DNA from: Natronorubrum daqingense
GTDB taxonomy: Archaea > Halobacteriota > Halobacteria > Halobacteriales > Natrialbaceae
Length of the DNA: 64,000 nt
Assembly (NCBI RefSeq): GCF_001971705.1
Contig: NZ_CP019327.1
Coordinates: 992,001 to 1,056,000 of the forward strand
Reading direction: 5' to 3'
Shown: piece after piece, positions 8,895-16,965 of the stretch
How the letters are laid out: every line of letters begins with the position of its first letter
How positions within the stretch are numbered: position 1 is the first letter of the stretch
Notes under the pieces: model-generated
Database searches by the model: none
Told to the model about the DNA's origin: nothing
What the model saw: the letters and a program-made list of their open reading frames with translations, nothing else
Program-made: the position numbers and the translations under genes

Positions 8895-9551
8895 ATGGCT
8901 TCGCCAACACTTGTCGATTCGGACGTCACCGACGGAATTGCGACGATTACGCTGGCGCGTCCGGACAAACTCAACGCGGTGAATCTCGAGTTACTTTCCG
9001 CTCTCAGAGACGCCCTCGTCGACTTGCCCGAGGATGCGGTCGACGGTCTCGTCCTGACTGGGGCCGGTGACGTCACCTGTGCCGGCATGGACAGGGACAT
9101 CGTCGCTGACCCAGCGTACGGCGAAACGTACGCCGACGAAATCGGCGAGTTGACCGGTGAAATATACGAGTTTCTCACCTCGAGACCGTATCCGACCGCC
9201 GTCGGTGCGCGCGGTGCACTCATCGGTATCGGCTTCATTCTCTCGTTGCGGTGTGACTTCCTCGTCGCCGGCGAGGAGACGACACTCGCGATGCCGGAGG
9301 TTCAATTCGGTATCGCGGCCTCGCATTCGATTCCCTACCTCGAGGCAATTGTGGGCTCTCGAGTCGCGAAAGAGATCGTGCTCACCGGCGAAGCCGTTTC
9401 ACCAGAGCGCGCACGGGCGCTTGGACTCCTCAATCGAGTCGTTCCGAGCGAAGACGTCGAAGCCGAAACTCGAGAACTCGTCGGTGATATTGCGGACCAC
9501 GATTCGGCCGTCGTACAGGAACTCAAAGGGGAGTTGACCGATCCAGCGTAA
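8895..9551 (+). CDS. Enoyl-CoA hydratase/isomerase family protein
   Basis: A crotonase-fold enzyme of 218 residues, shorter than the usual 255-260. The two oxyanion-hole segments are visible: LTGAGDVTCAGMD near residues 55-67 and ARGALIGIGF near residues 105-114. The C-terminal helical region is LGLLNRVVPSEDVEAE. The family hydrates enoyl-CoA or isomerises double bonds in fatty-acid and amino-acid breakdown. The glutamate pair of classical hydratases is not obvious, so the exact reaction is uncertain. In-frame starts exist at 8880 (GTG) and 8883 (ATG). The ATG at 8895 is chosen because a TATTAT box near 8864 predicts a transcript start close to it. Confidence 0.85.
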   Translation: MASPTLVDSDVTDGIATITLARPDKLNAVNLELLSALRDALVDLPEDAVDGLVLTGAGDVTCAGMDRDIVADPAYGETYADEIGELTGEIYEFLTSRPYPTAVGARGALIGIGFILSLRCDFLVAGEETTLAMPEVQFGIAASHSIPYLEAIVGSRVAKEIVLTGEAVSPERARALGLLNRVVPSEDVEAETRELVGDIADHDSAVVQELKGELTDPA

Positions 9552-9657
9552 TCGATACGTCGGCTGAAATGGAGTTGGTTCGGGTTCGGGGTGCGCTCGA
9601 GAGCGAATCTGTCGCCTGAGAACGCCCGCGAGACGGACTGTCGCGTGGAACACCCAC

Positions 9658-9891
9658 TCAGTGTGTAGCGGTTCGAATGTCTTCAACTCGAAAGAGGTCC
9701 TCTTGGAGACCACCGCCGTCGCACTCGACGTCCGGACAGTCATAATGCCAGCCATCTTGTGTCGCCTCGGCCTCTCGGAACCGATCGCCACAGACCTGAC
9801 AAAAGAGTTGGCCCTTCGTGCACGTATCACGGTGCAATTCGAGTGCGAGTTCCGTCTGAAACGACTGTTTACAGTCGCGACAGGTGTGCAT
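9658..9891 (-). CDS. Haloarchaeal two-zinc-finger microprotein
   Basis: A 77-residue protein with two zinc-binding modules. The first is CRDCKQSFQTELALELHRDTC, split as C-x2-C followed by His and Cys, close to a C2H2/C2HC finger. The second is FCQVCGDRF followed by WHYDCP. A short acidic tail (EDLFRVEDIRTA) follows. It resembles the haloarchaeal microproteins named after Haloferax HVO_2901, from memory only. Such proteins probably bind nucleic acid or protein partners. The start is placed at the Met directly before the first finger; a GTG at 9918 would add nine residues. It stands alone between two unrelated genes. Confidence 0.8.
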   Translation of the reverse strand: MHTCRDCKQSFQTELALELHRDTCTKGQLFCQVCGDRFREAEATQDGWHYDCPDVECDGGGLQEDLFRVEDIRTATH

Positions 9892-10130
9892 ATTTTGTCT
9901 GACGCGAGCCCCCGCCAAAACTGCTTGGATTTTTTATTCCGCCGGAGATTACCGTGATCTGGACCCACTATGTCGTTTTATTGGCTATTACTCGTGAAGA
10001 AAGAACGTCAGAATATCCCGAGTATTCGGTAACGAGTGGGGCGGTAACTGTCACGTTGGTCGGGGGAACTGTTTTCGCTCGAGAAAAATGTAGGATGACG
10101 CAACGAGTAAGTGTTGGTTCCGCTCAGGAC

Positions 10131-11546
10131 TCAGTCGTCCTGGCCGAGGATCCCGCGTTGGGACATTTTGCGGGGGTCGAGCACTTCGTCGGCTTCTGCT
10201 TCGTCGAGATAGCCCTTCTCGAGGACGACCTCACGGACCGTTTTGTCCTCTTTGAGCGCCGTCTTCGCGACCTCGCTGGCTTTGTCGTATCCGATGTGGA
10301 CGTTGAGCGACGTTGCCATCGCCATCGACTGTTCGACCTGGTCCGCACAGAATTCGCGGTTCGCTTCGAGCGGGTCAACGAACCGGTCGGCGAATACCTG
10401 ACTCGAGTTTGAGATGAGTTCGGCGGACTCGAGGAAGTTGTGTGCGAGGACGGGTTTGTAGAGGTTGAGGTCGAGTTGGCCGTCTGCAGCGCCGGCGGAG
10501 ACGGCGGCGTCGTTGCCGATGACCTGTTTGTGGACCTGATTGACGGCCTCGGCGACGACGGGGTTGATCTTGCCCGGCATGATCGACGAGCCGGGTTGAT
10601 TTTCGGGCTGTTCGATCTCGCCGAGACCGTTTCGCGGTCCGGAAGCCAGCAGTCGAAGGTCGTTGGCAATCTTGTTCAACGAACCGGCGATGACGCGAAG
10701 CGCACCGTGGGCCTCGCTCATCGCGTCGTGTGCCGCCTGGGCCTCGAAGTGGTTATCGGCCTCGCGGAACTGGACGCCGGTCTCTTTCGTGATGTACTCG
10801 GCGACGCGACCGGGGAACTCCTCGTGCGTGTTGAGGCCGGTCCCGGTTGCCGTGCCACCGAGTGCGAGTTCGGCGAGGTGGTCGCGAACCTTGTCGACGC
10901 GGGCGAGTCCCTTCTCGACTTGTGTACGATAACCGCCAAACTCCTGACCGAGGGTCACGGGAGTCGCGTCTTGGAGGTGCGTACGGCCGGTTTTGACTAC
11001 GTCGTCGAACTCGTCTTCCTTTCGCTCGAGCGCCTCGCGGAGTTGATCGAGTGCCGGGATGACGTCCTTTTCGACGGCCTCGAGTGAGGCGACGTGCATC
11101 GCGGTCGGAATGACGTCGTTGCTCGATTGGCCGTAGTTGACGTGATCGTTCGGGTGGACGACGCGGTCGCCGATCTCGGCTCCTTTGAGTTCGGCGGCAC
11201 GATTGGCGATGACCTCGTTGGCGTTCATGTTCGAGGACGTGCCAGAGCCGGTCTGGAACACGTCAACCGGGAACTGCTCGTCGTGTTTGCCGGCGATGAC
11301 CTCGTCTGCGGCCTCGACGATCGCATCAGCGACATCGTCTTCGATGAGACCGAGGTCGCGGTTCGCCTGTGCGGCGGATTTTTTGACGACACCCAACGCG
11401 CGAACGAAGCGTCGGCCGAACGAGATGCCCGAGATTGGGAAGTTCTGGATCGCCCGCTGGGTCTGTGCGCCCCAGTAGGCGTCCTTGGGTACCTCCATCT
11501 CCCCGAGACTGTCCTCCTCGACGCGGAACTCGTCATTGTCTGCCAT
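10131..11546 (-). CDS. fumC: Fumarate hydratase, class II
   Basis: The TCA-cycle enzyme that interconverts fumarate and (S)-malate; a cytoplasmic homotetramer. The length of 471 residues is standard. Visible motifs: the N-terminal DAYWGAQTQRA, the substrate region GSGTSSNMNANE near 100-111, GRTHLQDATPVTLGQEF near 168-184 with the catalytic His, and the superfamily signature GSSIMPGKINP near 317-327 carrying the mobile-loop serine. TGTGLNTH near 219 also fits. A TTTTACC element near 11571-11579 lies about 26 bases before the ATG, indicating its own leaderless promoter. The gene stands alone. Confidence 0.97.
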   Translation of the reverse strand: MADNDEFRVEEDSLGEMEVPKDAYWGAQTQRAIQNFPISGISFGRRFVRALGVVKKSAAQANRDLGLIEDDVADAIVEAADEVIAGKHDEQFPVDVFQTGSGTSSNMNANEVIANRAAELKGAEIGDRVVHPNDHVNYGQSSNDVIPTAMHVASLEAVEKDVIPALDQLREALERKEDEFDDVVKTGRTHLQDATPVTLGQEFGGYRTQVEKGLARVDKVRDHLAELALGGTATGTGLNTHEEFPGRVAEYITKETGVQFREADNHFEAQAAHDAMSEAHGALRVIAGSLNKIANDLRLLASGPRNGLGEIEQPENQPGSSIMPGKINPVVAEAVNQVHKQVIGNDAAVSAGAADGQLDLNLYKPVLAHNFLESAELISNSSQVFADRFVDPLEANREFCADQVEQSMAMATSLNVHIGYDKASEVAKTALKEDKTVREVVLEKGYLDEAEADEVLDPRKMSQRGILGQDD

Positions 11547-11635
11547 ACGCGACCCGTCTCGGTGAGTCAGGTAAAACCCACCGAAACGAGCCTCGGCCTC
11601 GAGAAGGGCGTCCCAAACTGATCGTCCGAAACGGA

Positions 11636-13234
11636 TCAGAACTCGTCGGTCGGCGAGGTCTCCACGCCGTCTCGAGTTCGCTCGTGGAGACTACGCTCGA
11701 GTCGAGCGCGACTCTCGTCGTGAACATCGCGAGCGTCCTCGAGGTCGATGTCGACAATCTGTGGCGTCGACCGAGAGAACGTCCGCGAACTGGCCGTATC
11801 GACGACGACCGTCGCCAGATCGAGTCTGCGCTGGAGAACCGTCCTGTTGGTCGTCAGCGTTTGGATTCGGTAGTAGGGGATGACGGTCGTGGTCCGGTTC
11901 CAGAAGCCTCGGCGGACGACCAAGTGGTCCTCACCGAGGTAGTAGGACATGTGTTTCCACTTGAGGTGGGCCGCTGGTGGAACTGCGAGAAAGGCGAGTC
12001 CCGCGAAGTACCACTGCTCGAGTGCGGTCACCTGGGCTGTGACGAACGCGGCACCGACGAGGAGCGTCGCGAGAATCGTGTACCGCGCGAGGTATCGGCG
12101 GCGAGCGATCGGCGGGTGGTCCGAAAACGCCGGTCGCTCGATTCCGGTGACTCGTTCGGCGAATCGGTAGACTCGGTCCTCGGTCGCGAACGGAACGGTC
12201 GGTTGGCTGCCGCCGCTGCTTTCGGGGCCGTAGCCGGCCGTCTCGACCCAGAGCCCGGCGTAGCCGAACGCCCGCTGGATCGGATTGTCCGTGATCGACA
12301 CCGATTGGACCTTGTCGATCGGAATCGAGCCGCTGTAGTGTTGGATGAGTCCATGTTCGTAGACGTAGTCGTCGCCGGCGCGCTCTAGCTGGAAATCGTA
12401 GTAGCGTGCGATGGTAAACAGCCCGCTAAAGAGGTACGCGGCCAGCGCCCAGGGGACGACGACGAGAACGGCTTGGAGGAGTATCGAGAGTTCGAAGAAC
12501 CCGCTCGTGAACACCCCGGATCCGCCGTCGGTGAAGAAGACGAAGAGGATCACCGGCAACATGACGCCGCTCAGGCTGAACGCCGTGGTTCCGTAGAGCA
12601 ACAGTTCGCGGGTCTCGAGTTCGAACAGTCGCGTTCGTTCGACTCGGTGGTCGTCAGTTGCTTCGGTCTCGATCCCGGAATCCGTATCAGAGCCGGTGAC
12701 GGGTTGGGTCTCCGTGCCGACATCTGCGTCGACCGCTGGTGTTTCAGTGGCCGATTCTGTACTCGAGGCCCGTTCGTCCGACGTTGCCCGCTCGGATCCG
12801 GATTCGGCCGTCAGTCGGCGGACCTCGGTGCGGATTCGCTCGGCTTCGTCCTTGGTGACGAAGCTCAGGGTCGCCTCGGAGGCCCCGCCACCAGCCGTCT
12901 CGAGGGAGACGACGGCGACGCCGAGTATTCGATGGAGCAGATCCTGTCTGAGGTCGACGTTCTGGATTCGGCCGTAGGGAATTTCTCGAGACTGGCGCGC
13001 GAAAACGCCCGAGGAGACGTCGAACGTGTCCGGGGAGAGTTCGTACTCGAACCGGTAGTAGGTCGCAATTCCGTGTGAGACTCCCAGAACGAGCCCTATC
13101 GGAACCAGTGCGTACACCGCGTTCGTGCCGAGCGGGTCCGCGAGGAACGAGACGGTGAGAAACGGAAGGAAAAAGCCGATGATCGCGCCGCTGACGGCGT
13201 TCGAGACGGCGCTGAGTGGGTGGAGTCGGTTCAT
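11636..13234 (-). CDS. Membrane protein with three bacterial PH (bPH2) domains, YdbT-like, copy B
   Basis: A 532-residue membrane protein. Three bPH2 units are recognisable by the same signature: VFARQSREIPYGRIQNVD near 92-109, LIQHYSGSIPIDKVQSVS near 297-314 and FWNRTTTVIPYYRIQTL near 447-463. Each is preceded by membrane helices, and an acidic Ser/Thr-rich insert lies between the first two units. This is the YdbT layout, found in bacteria next to a small YdbS partner; the role is unclear, probably in the cell envelope. It is the last gene of a four-gene operon and begins 6 bases after the small PH gene. Its paralogue at 13724 shares the start MNRLHPLSA. Confidence 0.85.
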   Translation of the reverse strand: MNRLHPLSAVSNAVSGAIIGFFLPFLTVSFLADPLGTNAVYALVPIGLVLGVSHGIATYYRFEYELSPDTFDVSSGVFARQSREIPYGRIQNVDLRQDLLHRILGVAVVSLETAGGGASEATLSFVTKDEAERIRTEVRRLTAESGSERATSDERASSTESATETPAVDADVGTETQPVTGSDTDSGIETEATDDHRVERTRLFELETRELLLYGTTAFSLSGVMLPVILFVFFTDGGSGVFTSGFFELSILLQAVLVVVPWALAAYLFSGLFTIARYYDFQLERAGDDYVYEHGLIQHYSGSIPIDKVQSVSITDNPIQRAFGYAGLWVETAGYGPESSGGSQPTVPFATEDRVYRFAERVTGIERPAFSDHPPIARRRYLARYTILATLLVGAAFVTAQVTALEQWYFAGLAFLAVPPAAHLKWKHMSYYLGEDHLVVRRGFWNRTTTVIPYYRIQTLTTNRTVLQRRLDLATVVVDTASSRTFSRSTPQIVDIDLEDARDVHDESRARLERSLHERTRDGVETSPTDEF

Positions 13235-13240
13235 CGTGAG

Positions 13241-13702
13241 TTAGACCGCGTCGTCGGCCTCGCTCTCGACTGCCAGTTCGCGCAGCGCATCCTGAAGGTC
13301 TCGAGCACGGTCGGGCGTCAAGCCCGGAATTCGAACGTCCGCGTTGCGCGAGCCCGCCGTGTAGACGACGACGCTCGAGAGTCCGAGCACGCGTTCGACG
13401 GGGCCAAACTGCGTGTCGACGTGCTGGACGCGAACGAAGGGCACCGAGGTTTCGACGAAGGTAACGACGCCGCGCTCGAGGTAGAGCGCGTCGTCCTGAA
13501 GTTCGTACTGCCAGATCTGATACAGCCGAATCGCGTAGACGCTCGTGAGGACGAGGCCGATTGCGATGACGACGGCGATGATCGACGCGGGAACGTCTGT
13601 GATAAATTGATCGAGGGCGACCAGGAGGAGCCCAACGACGAGCGCCTGAAGAGCACCTTTTGCTATCCAGAGGAGCCTAATTCGCGAATGGAGGGATTCC
13701 AT
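13241..13702 (-). CDS. Small bPH2 membrane protein, YdbS-like, copy B
   Basis: A 153-residue protein with two N-terminal membrane helices (about residues 15-55) and one bPH2 domain. The domain signature is VVTFVETSVPFVRVQHVD near residues 84-101, followed by LGLSSVVVYTAGSRNADV. The C-terminal half is nearly identical to the 155-residue protein at 15461. It lies 21 bases downstream of the first large PH gene and 6 bases upstream of the second, so it is the small partner of the second pair. YdbS and YdbT type proteins are usually encoded together. Biochemical role unknown. Confidence 0.85.
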   Translation of the reverse strand: MESLHSRIRLLWIAKGALQALVVGLLLVALDQFITDVPASIIAVVIAIGLVLTSVYAIRLYQIWQYELQDDALYLERGVVTFVETSVPFVRVQHVDTQFGPVERVLGLSSVVVYTAGSRNADVRIPGLTPDRARDLQDALRELAVESEADDAV

Positions 13703-13723
13703 ACCGCGGCGTTATTGTGGAAA

Positions 13724-15454
13724 TTAGATAAAATCATCGGAGCGTTTACTCGAGGCGGTGAAGTCGACGTCGAGGCCGAGGTCGTCGTCTCGAGCGCGCT
13801 GGCGAAGCGCCGATTGGAGCCGTTTTCGGCCGGTCCCGTGCGCGTCGCGCGCGTCCTCGAGATCGACGTCGTAGATGGTCGGCGTCGTCCAAAAGAGCGT
13901 TCGCGAACTGGCCGTGTCGATGACGAGCGACGCCAGCCCGAGTCGACGCTGGAAGATCGACCGACGAGTCGAGACGGTCTGGATTCGGTAGTAGGGGATC
14001 ACGGTCGTTCGGCGCTGCCAGAAGCCCCGTCGCACGACCAGGTGGTCCTCGCCGACGTAGTAGCCGAGGTTGACGTACTTCAGGTGGGCTGCGGGTGGAA
14101 CCCCGGCGAAGACGACGGCAGCGAGGTACCAGCGCTCGAGGCCGGTTACCTGCGTGATTCCGAAGCTGATCGCGACGACGACGGTGGCGACGAGCGAGTA
14201 GCGAACGAGGTATCGGCGGCGTGCGATGGGTGGCGGGCGCTGGAACTTCGGCGTTTCGACGCCCGTCAGGTTTTCCGTGAAGCGATGAACGCGTCCCAGT
14301 TTCGCCAACGGGACGGCAGACTGGCTGCCGCCGTTGCTGTCGGGGCCGTAGCCGGCCGTTTCGACCCAGAGTCCAGCGTACTCGATCGCCCGTTGGATCG
14401 GGTTGGCGGTGACCGTCACCGATTGAACCTTTTCGACGGGGATCGAGCCGCTGTAACGCTGTAAGAGCCCGCGTTCGTAGACGAAGTCGTCGTCGGCCCG
14501 TCCGAGCTGAAAGTCGTAGTACGTTGCGAACGTGTACGCGACGCTCAACACGTACGCGATGACGACCCCGTTGGCTATCGAGACGAGCGTCAGGATGCCG
14601 TAGTCTGTCGTCGTCCCTTCGCCCAGCGATTCGGGGCCACCGACCGGTTGGGCGACGACTACGAGCAACTCGAGGAAGGTATCCGTCGCGATGAAAAAGA
14701 GTCCCAAGACGGCAGCGGCGGCCGCGGGCCGAAACGACGTGAACGAGTAGAGGAGGAGTTCTTTGGCCTCGAGGTCGAACAGTCGATGTTGTCGGCGTCG
14801 GCCGACTCCTGATGCGAGCGGAGACTCGGGGTCGAGCTCTCGAGAGCGGTTCGACGTCGGTTCAGGGACACCAGGATCGCCGGTCCCGTCGATCGTCTGG
14901 TCGCTGCTCGTGCGCTCGGCGTCGTTGGGGTGTTCGGATCGATCGGCAACTGACTCGGATTGATCGTCCGGCGACGATTCCTGTTCGCGTCGTCGACCTC
15001 GACGGTTCTTTACCTCGGCAGTTCGCCGCCTGATCTGCGTTTGGAGTCTCGTGGCTTCGGATTCGCTGACGAAGTTGAGCGTCGCTTCCGTTGCCCCGCC
15101 ACCTGCGGTCTCGATCGACAGCGTCGCGAGACCGAAAAGTCGTTGAAACACCCCTTGTCGAACGTCGACGTTCTGGATCCGGCCGTAGGGAATTTCGCGG
15201 GATCGGCGCGCGAAAACGCCCGAGGAGACATCGAACGTGTCCGGCGTAATCGCGTACTCGAATCGGTAGTAGTACGCGACGCCGTAGGCGACGCCGATTA
15301 CGAACCCAAGTGGCGCAGCGAGCGGAGACCAGGCCGGGCTGATCGAATCGACGAGGGCACCAAGCAGTAGAACCAACGCCATCGGTATCCAGAGCCAGAT
15401 GAGGCCGTATTGAAGCCCGTACGTGGCTGCGCTGAGTGGATGGAGTCGGTTCAT
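13724..15454 (-). CDS. Membrane protein with three bPH2 domains, YdbT-like, copy A
   Basis: A 576-residue paralogue of the protein at 11636. The three PH signatures are VFARRSREIPYGRIQNVD near 90-107, LLQRYSGSIPVEKVQSVT near 347-364 and FWQRRTTVIPYYRIQTV near 494-510. Membrane helices lie at residues about 12-60, 240-320 and 420-465. The hydrophilic insert after domain 1 is longer than in copy B (about 90 residues, rich in Arg, Ser, Asp). It follows the 155-residue small PH gene with a 6-base gap. Together with its partner it forms the first half of a duplicated two-gene module. Confidence 0.85.
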   Translation of the reverse strand: MNRLHPLSAATYGLQYGLIWLWIPMALVLLLGALVDSISPAWSPLAAPLGFVIGVAYGVAYYYRFEYAITPDTFDVSSGVFARRSREIPYGRIQNVDVRQGVFQRLFGLATLSIETAGGGATEATLNFVSESEATRLQTQIRRRTAEVKNRRGRRREQESSPDDQSESVADRSEHPNDAERTSSDQTIDGTGDPGVPEPTSNRSRELDPESPLASGVGRRRQHRLFDLEAKELLLYSFTSFRPAAAAAVLGLFFIATDTFLELLVVVAQPVGGPESLGEGTTTDYGILTLVSIANGVVIAYVLSVAYTFATYYDFQLGRADDDFVYERGLLQRYSGSIPVEKVQSVTVTANPIQRAIEYAGLWVETAGYGPDSNGGSQSAVPLAKLGRVHRFTENLTGVETPKFQRPPPIARRRYLVRYSLVATVVVAISFGITQVTGLERWYLAAVVFAGVPPAAHLKYVNLGYYVGEDHLVVRRGFWQRRTTVIPYYRIQTVSTRRSIFQRRLGLASLVIDTASSRTLFWTTPTIYDVDLEDARDAHGTGRKRLQSALRQRARDDDLGLDVDFTASSKRSDDFI

Positions 15455-15460
15455 CGTGAG

Positions 15461-15922
15461 TTAGACCGCGTCGTCGGCCTCGCTCTCGACGGCGAGATCA
15501 CGGAGGGTATCCTGGAGCGCCTCTGCACGGTCGGGCGTCAACCCCGGAATTCGGACGTCCGCGTTGCGCGAGCCCGCCGTGTAGACGACGACGCTCGAGA
15601 GCCCGAGCACGCGTTCGACGGGGCCAAACTGGGTGTCGACGTGTTGGACGCGAACGAACGGGACGGCCGTCTCGACGAACGTGACGACGCCGCGCTCGAG
15701 GTAGAGCGCGTCGTCTTGTAGTTCGAAGCGCCAGACCTGATAGAGTCGAATCGCGTAGACGACTCCCAGCCCGATTCCGACCGCGATGACAGCCCCGACC
15801 GCTTCGATGGGGATATCGATCACCCATTGACCGGCGAGCGTCCCGACGACGCCGAGGACGATCGCGACGATCGCCACGTTCGCGATCCAGAGAAGTCTGA
15901 TTCGCGGGTGAAGGGATTCCAT
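15461..15922 (-). CDS. Small bPH2 membrane protein, YdbS-like, copy A
   Basis: The first gene of the PH operon, 153 residues from the chosen start. It has two membrane helices and one bPH2 domain with VVTFVETAVPFVRVQHVD. An ATG at 15928 is also in frame, but the start at 15922 gives MESLHPRIRLL, matching the paralogue at 13702. A rightward search on the minus strand shows TTTATCC near 15946-15952, about 26 bases before the start, which is the likely promoter of all four genes. The rest of the operon follows with gaps of 6, 21 and 6 bases. Confidence 0.85.
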   Translation of the reverse strand: MESLHPRIRLLWIANVAIVAIVLGVVGTLAGQWVIDIPIEAVGAVIAVGIGLGVVYAIRLYQVWRFELQDDALYLERGVVTFVETAVPFVRVQHVDTQFGPVERVLGLSSVVVYTAGSRNADVRIPGLTPDRAEALQDTLRDLAVESEADDAV

Positions 15923-16002
15923 ACGCATAGCCTCTCAGGAACGTGGATAAAGTTGCGGTTGTCTCCTCACGTGACGTGATTGTCTCGCGGCGGTGTCTCG
16001 AG

Positions 16003-16257
16003 TCAGTCCGCTTGCTCGTCGTACTCCTCGGGCGTGTACGTCGACAACTCGAGGGCGTGGATATCGGTCGTCATGTGCTCTCCGAGGGCGTCGTAAACGG
16101 CCTGGTGTTGTTGAACCAGCGGGAGGTCGTCGAACGTCGGCGAGACGACCGTCGCTGCGAGGTGGTCGTCGTCGTGTTTGTCTCGCGCGTGCGTGACGTT
16201 CGCCTCGGCGTCCTCGACGTTCGACTCGATGAGTTCCTCGATGTCGGATAGATTCAT
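16003..16257 (-). CDS. bolA: BolA family protein
   Basis: An 84-residue BolA/IbaG-type protein with the class II KH-like fold. It shows an N-terminal helix NLSDIEELIESNVEDAE, a strand HLAATVVSPTFDDLPLVQQHQAVYDA in which the FxxxxxxxxHQxVY pattern is diagnostic, and a C-terminal segment HALELSTYTPEEY. BolA proteins pair with monothiol glutaredoxins in iron-sulfur handling. The start at 16257 is preferred to the upstream ATG at 16284, because the added residues (PRASECPC) are not part of the family. No partner gene is adjacent. Confidence 0.9.
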   Translation of the reverse strand: MNLSDIEELIESNVEDAEANVTHARDKHDDDHLAATVVSPTFDDLPLVQQHQAVYDALGEHMTTDIHALELSTYTPEEYDEQAD

Positions 16258-16390
16258 ACACGGACATTCGGACGCTCGAGGCAAAAGCGCCGCGGTCTCG
16301 CTCGCAGCGGGTCGGCGTCTCCGTCTCGGTTGTCCCTTCTCGAGTCGCTTCGGCGTCGATACGCCGGTGCCTGCCGGACGGTGACGGCGA

Positions 16391-16399
16391 GTTTATACC
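16391..16399 (+). promoter_or_regulatory. TATA-like box of the 16422 gene
   Basis: TTTATACC lies about 26-30 bases before the ATG at 16422, the standard leaderless spacing. It is the likely promoter for the HTH gene and possibly for cysS. Confidence 0.55.
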
Positions 16400-16421
16400 G
16401 GTTCAGGGTCCTTGCTGGGAT

Positions 16422-16940
16422 ATGTCACTGGCAGCCGACGCGCGGCGGGCCGCCGACTCGCACCCGTTTCTCATCACGGCGTTGCGGGCGGGGATCGTGA
16501 ACTACACCGCCGCCGCTCGATTCCTCGAAGTCGACGGCGAGACGGACGCGGTCGCGACGGCGTTGAGACGCTACGCCGAGGAGTTACCGACACACGAGAC
16601 GAGGGCTCGAGACGCTCGGGTCACGATGGAGAGCGGGATCGGTCCGGTCGAACCGGGGTCGGACCACGCCGTTTTGGAGGAGGCACTGGTCACGGTCGCC
16701 GGGAGTGCATTCGGTCCGACTGGGGGCGACAGCACGGCCGTGATCGCGACCGGTGAAGTCGGCGCGACGGCACTCGCGGAAGTCCTCCAGCAGCTGTCGC
16801 GTTCGGGTGTCGAGCCCCAGTCGGCGGGCGTCGGCGACGAGTCGCTGATCGTCGTGGTCGATCGACTCGAGGGGGCGAACGCGCTCCGGGCGGTCGAGGA
16901 CGCGCTCGAGTCGTGTCTCGACGCTCATCACACGCTTTAA
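16422..16940 (+). CDS. HTH plus ACT-like protein upstream of cysS (DUF7523-like)
   Basis: A 172-residue protein. Residues 1-60 read as a helix-turn-helix region (HPFLITALRAGIVNYTAAARFL, then VATALRRYAEEL). The C-terminal 80 residues (TAVIATGEVGATALAEVLQQL through ESLIVVVDRLEGANALRAVEDAL) have the beta-alpha-beta spacing of an ACT-like ligand-binding domain. It lies 25 bases upstream of cysS, and the same neighbourhood is common in haloarchaea as DUF7523. A regulator that senses an amino acid, perhaps cysteine, is a reasonable guess, but the domain call is from pattern reading only. Confidence 0.7.
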   Translation: MSLAADARRAADSHPFLITALRAGIVNYTAAARFLEVDGETDAVATALRRYAEELPTHETRARDARVTMESGIGPVEPGSDHAVLEEALVTVAGSAFGPTGGDSTAVIATGEVGATALAEVLQQLSRSGVEPQSAGVGDESLIVVVDRLEGANALRAVEDALESCLDAHHTL

Positions 16941-16965
16941 CTTTCGGCCGGGGGAAGTGAGCCTA

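Noticed and set aside
13220-14464. Long plus-strand open frame (414 residues) across the PH-domain operon
   Set aside because: It is antisense to well supported membrane proteins and is Arg/Asp/Val-rich, the usual mirror of GC-rich haloarchaeal genes.
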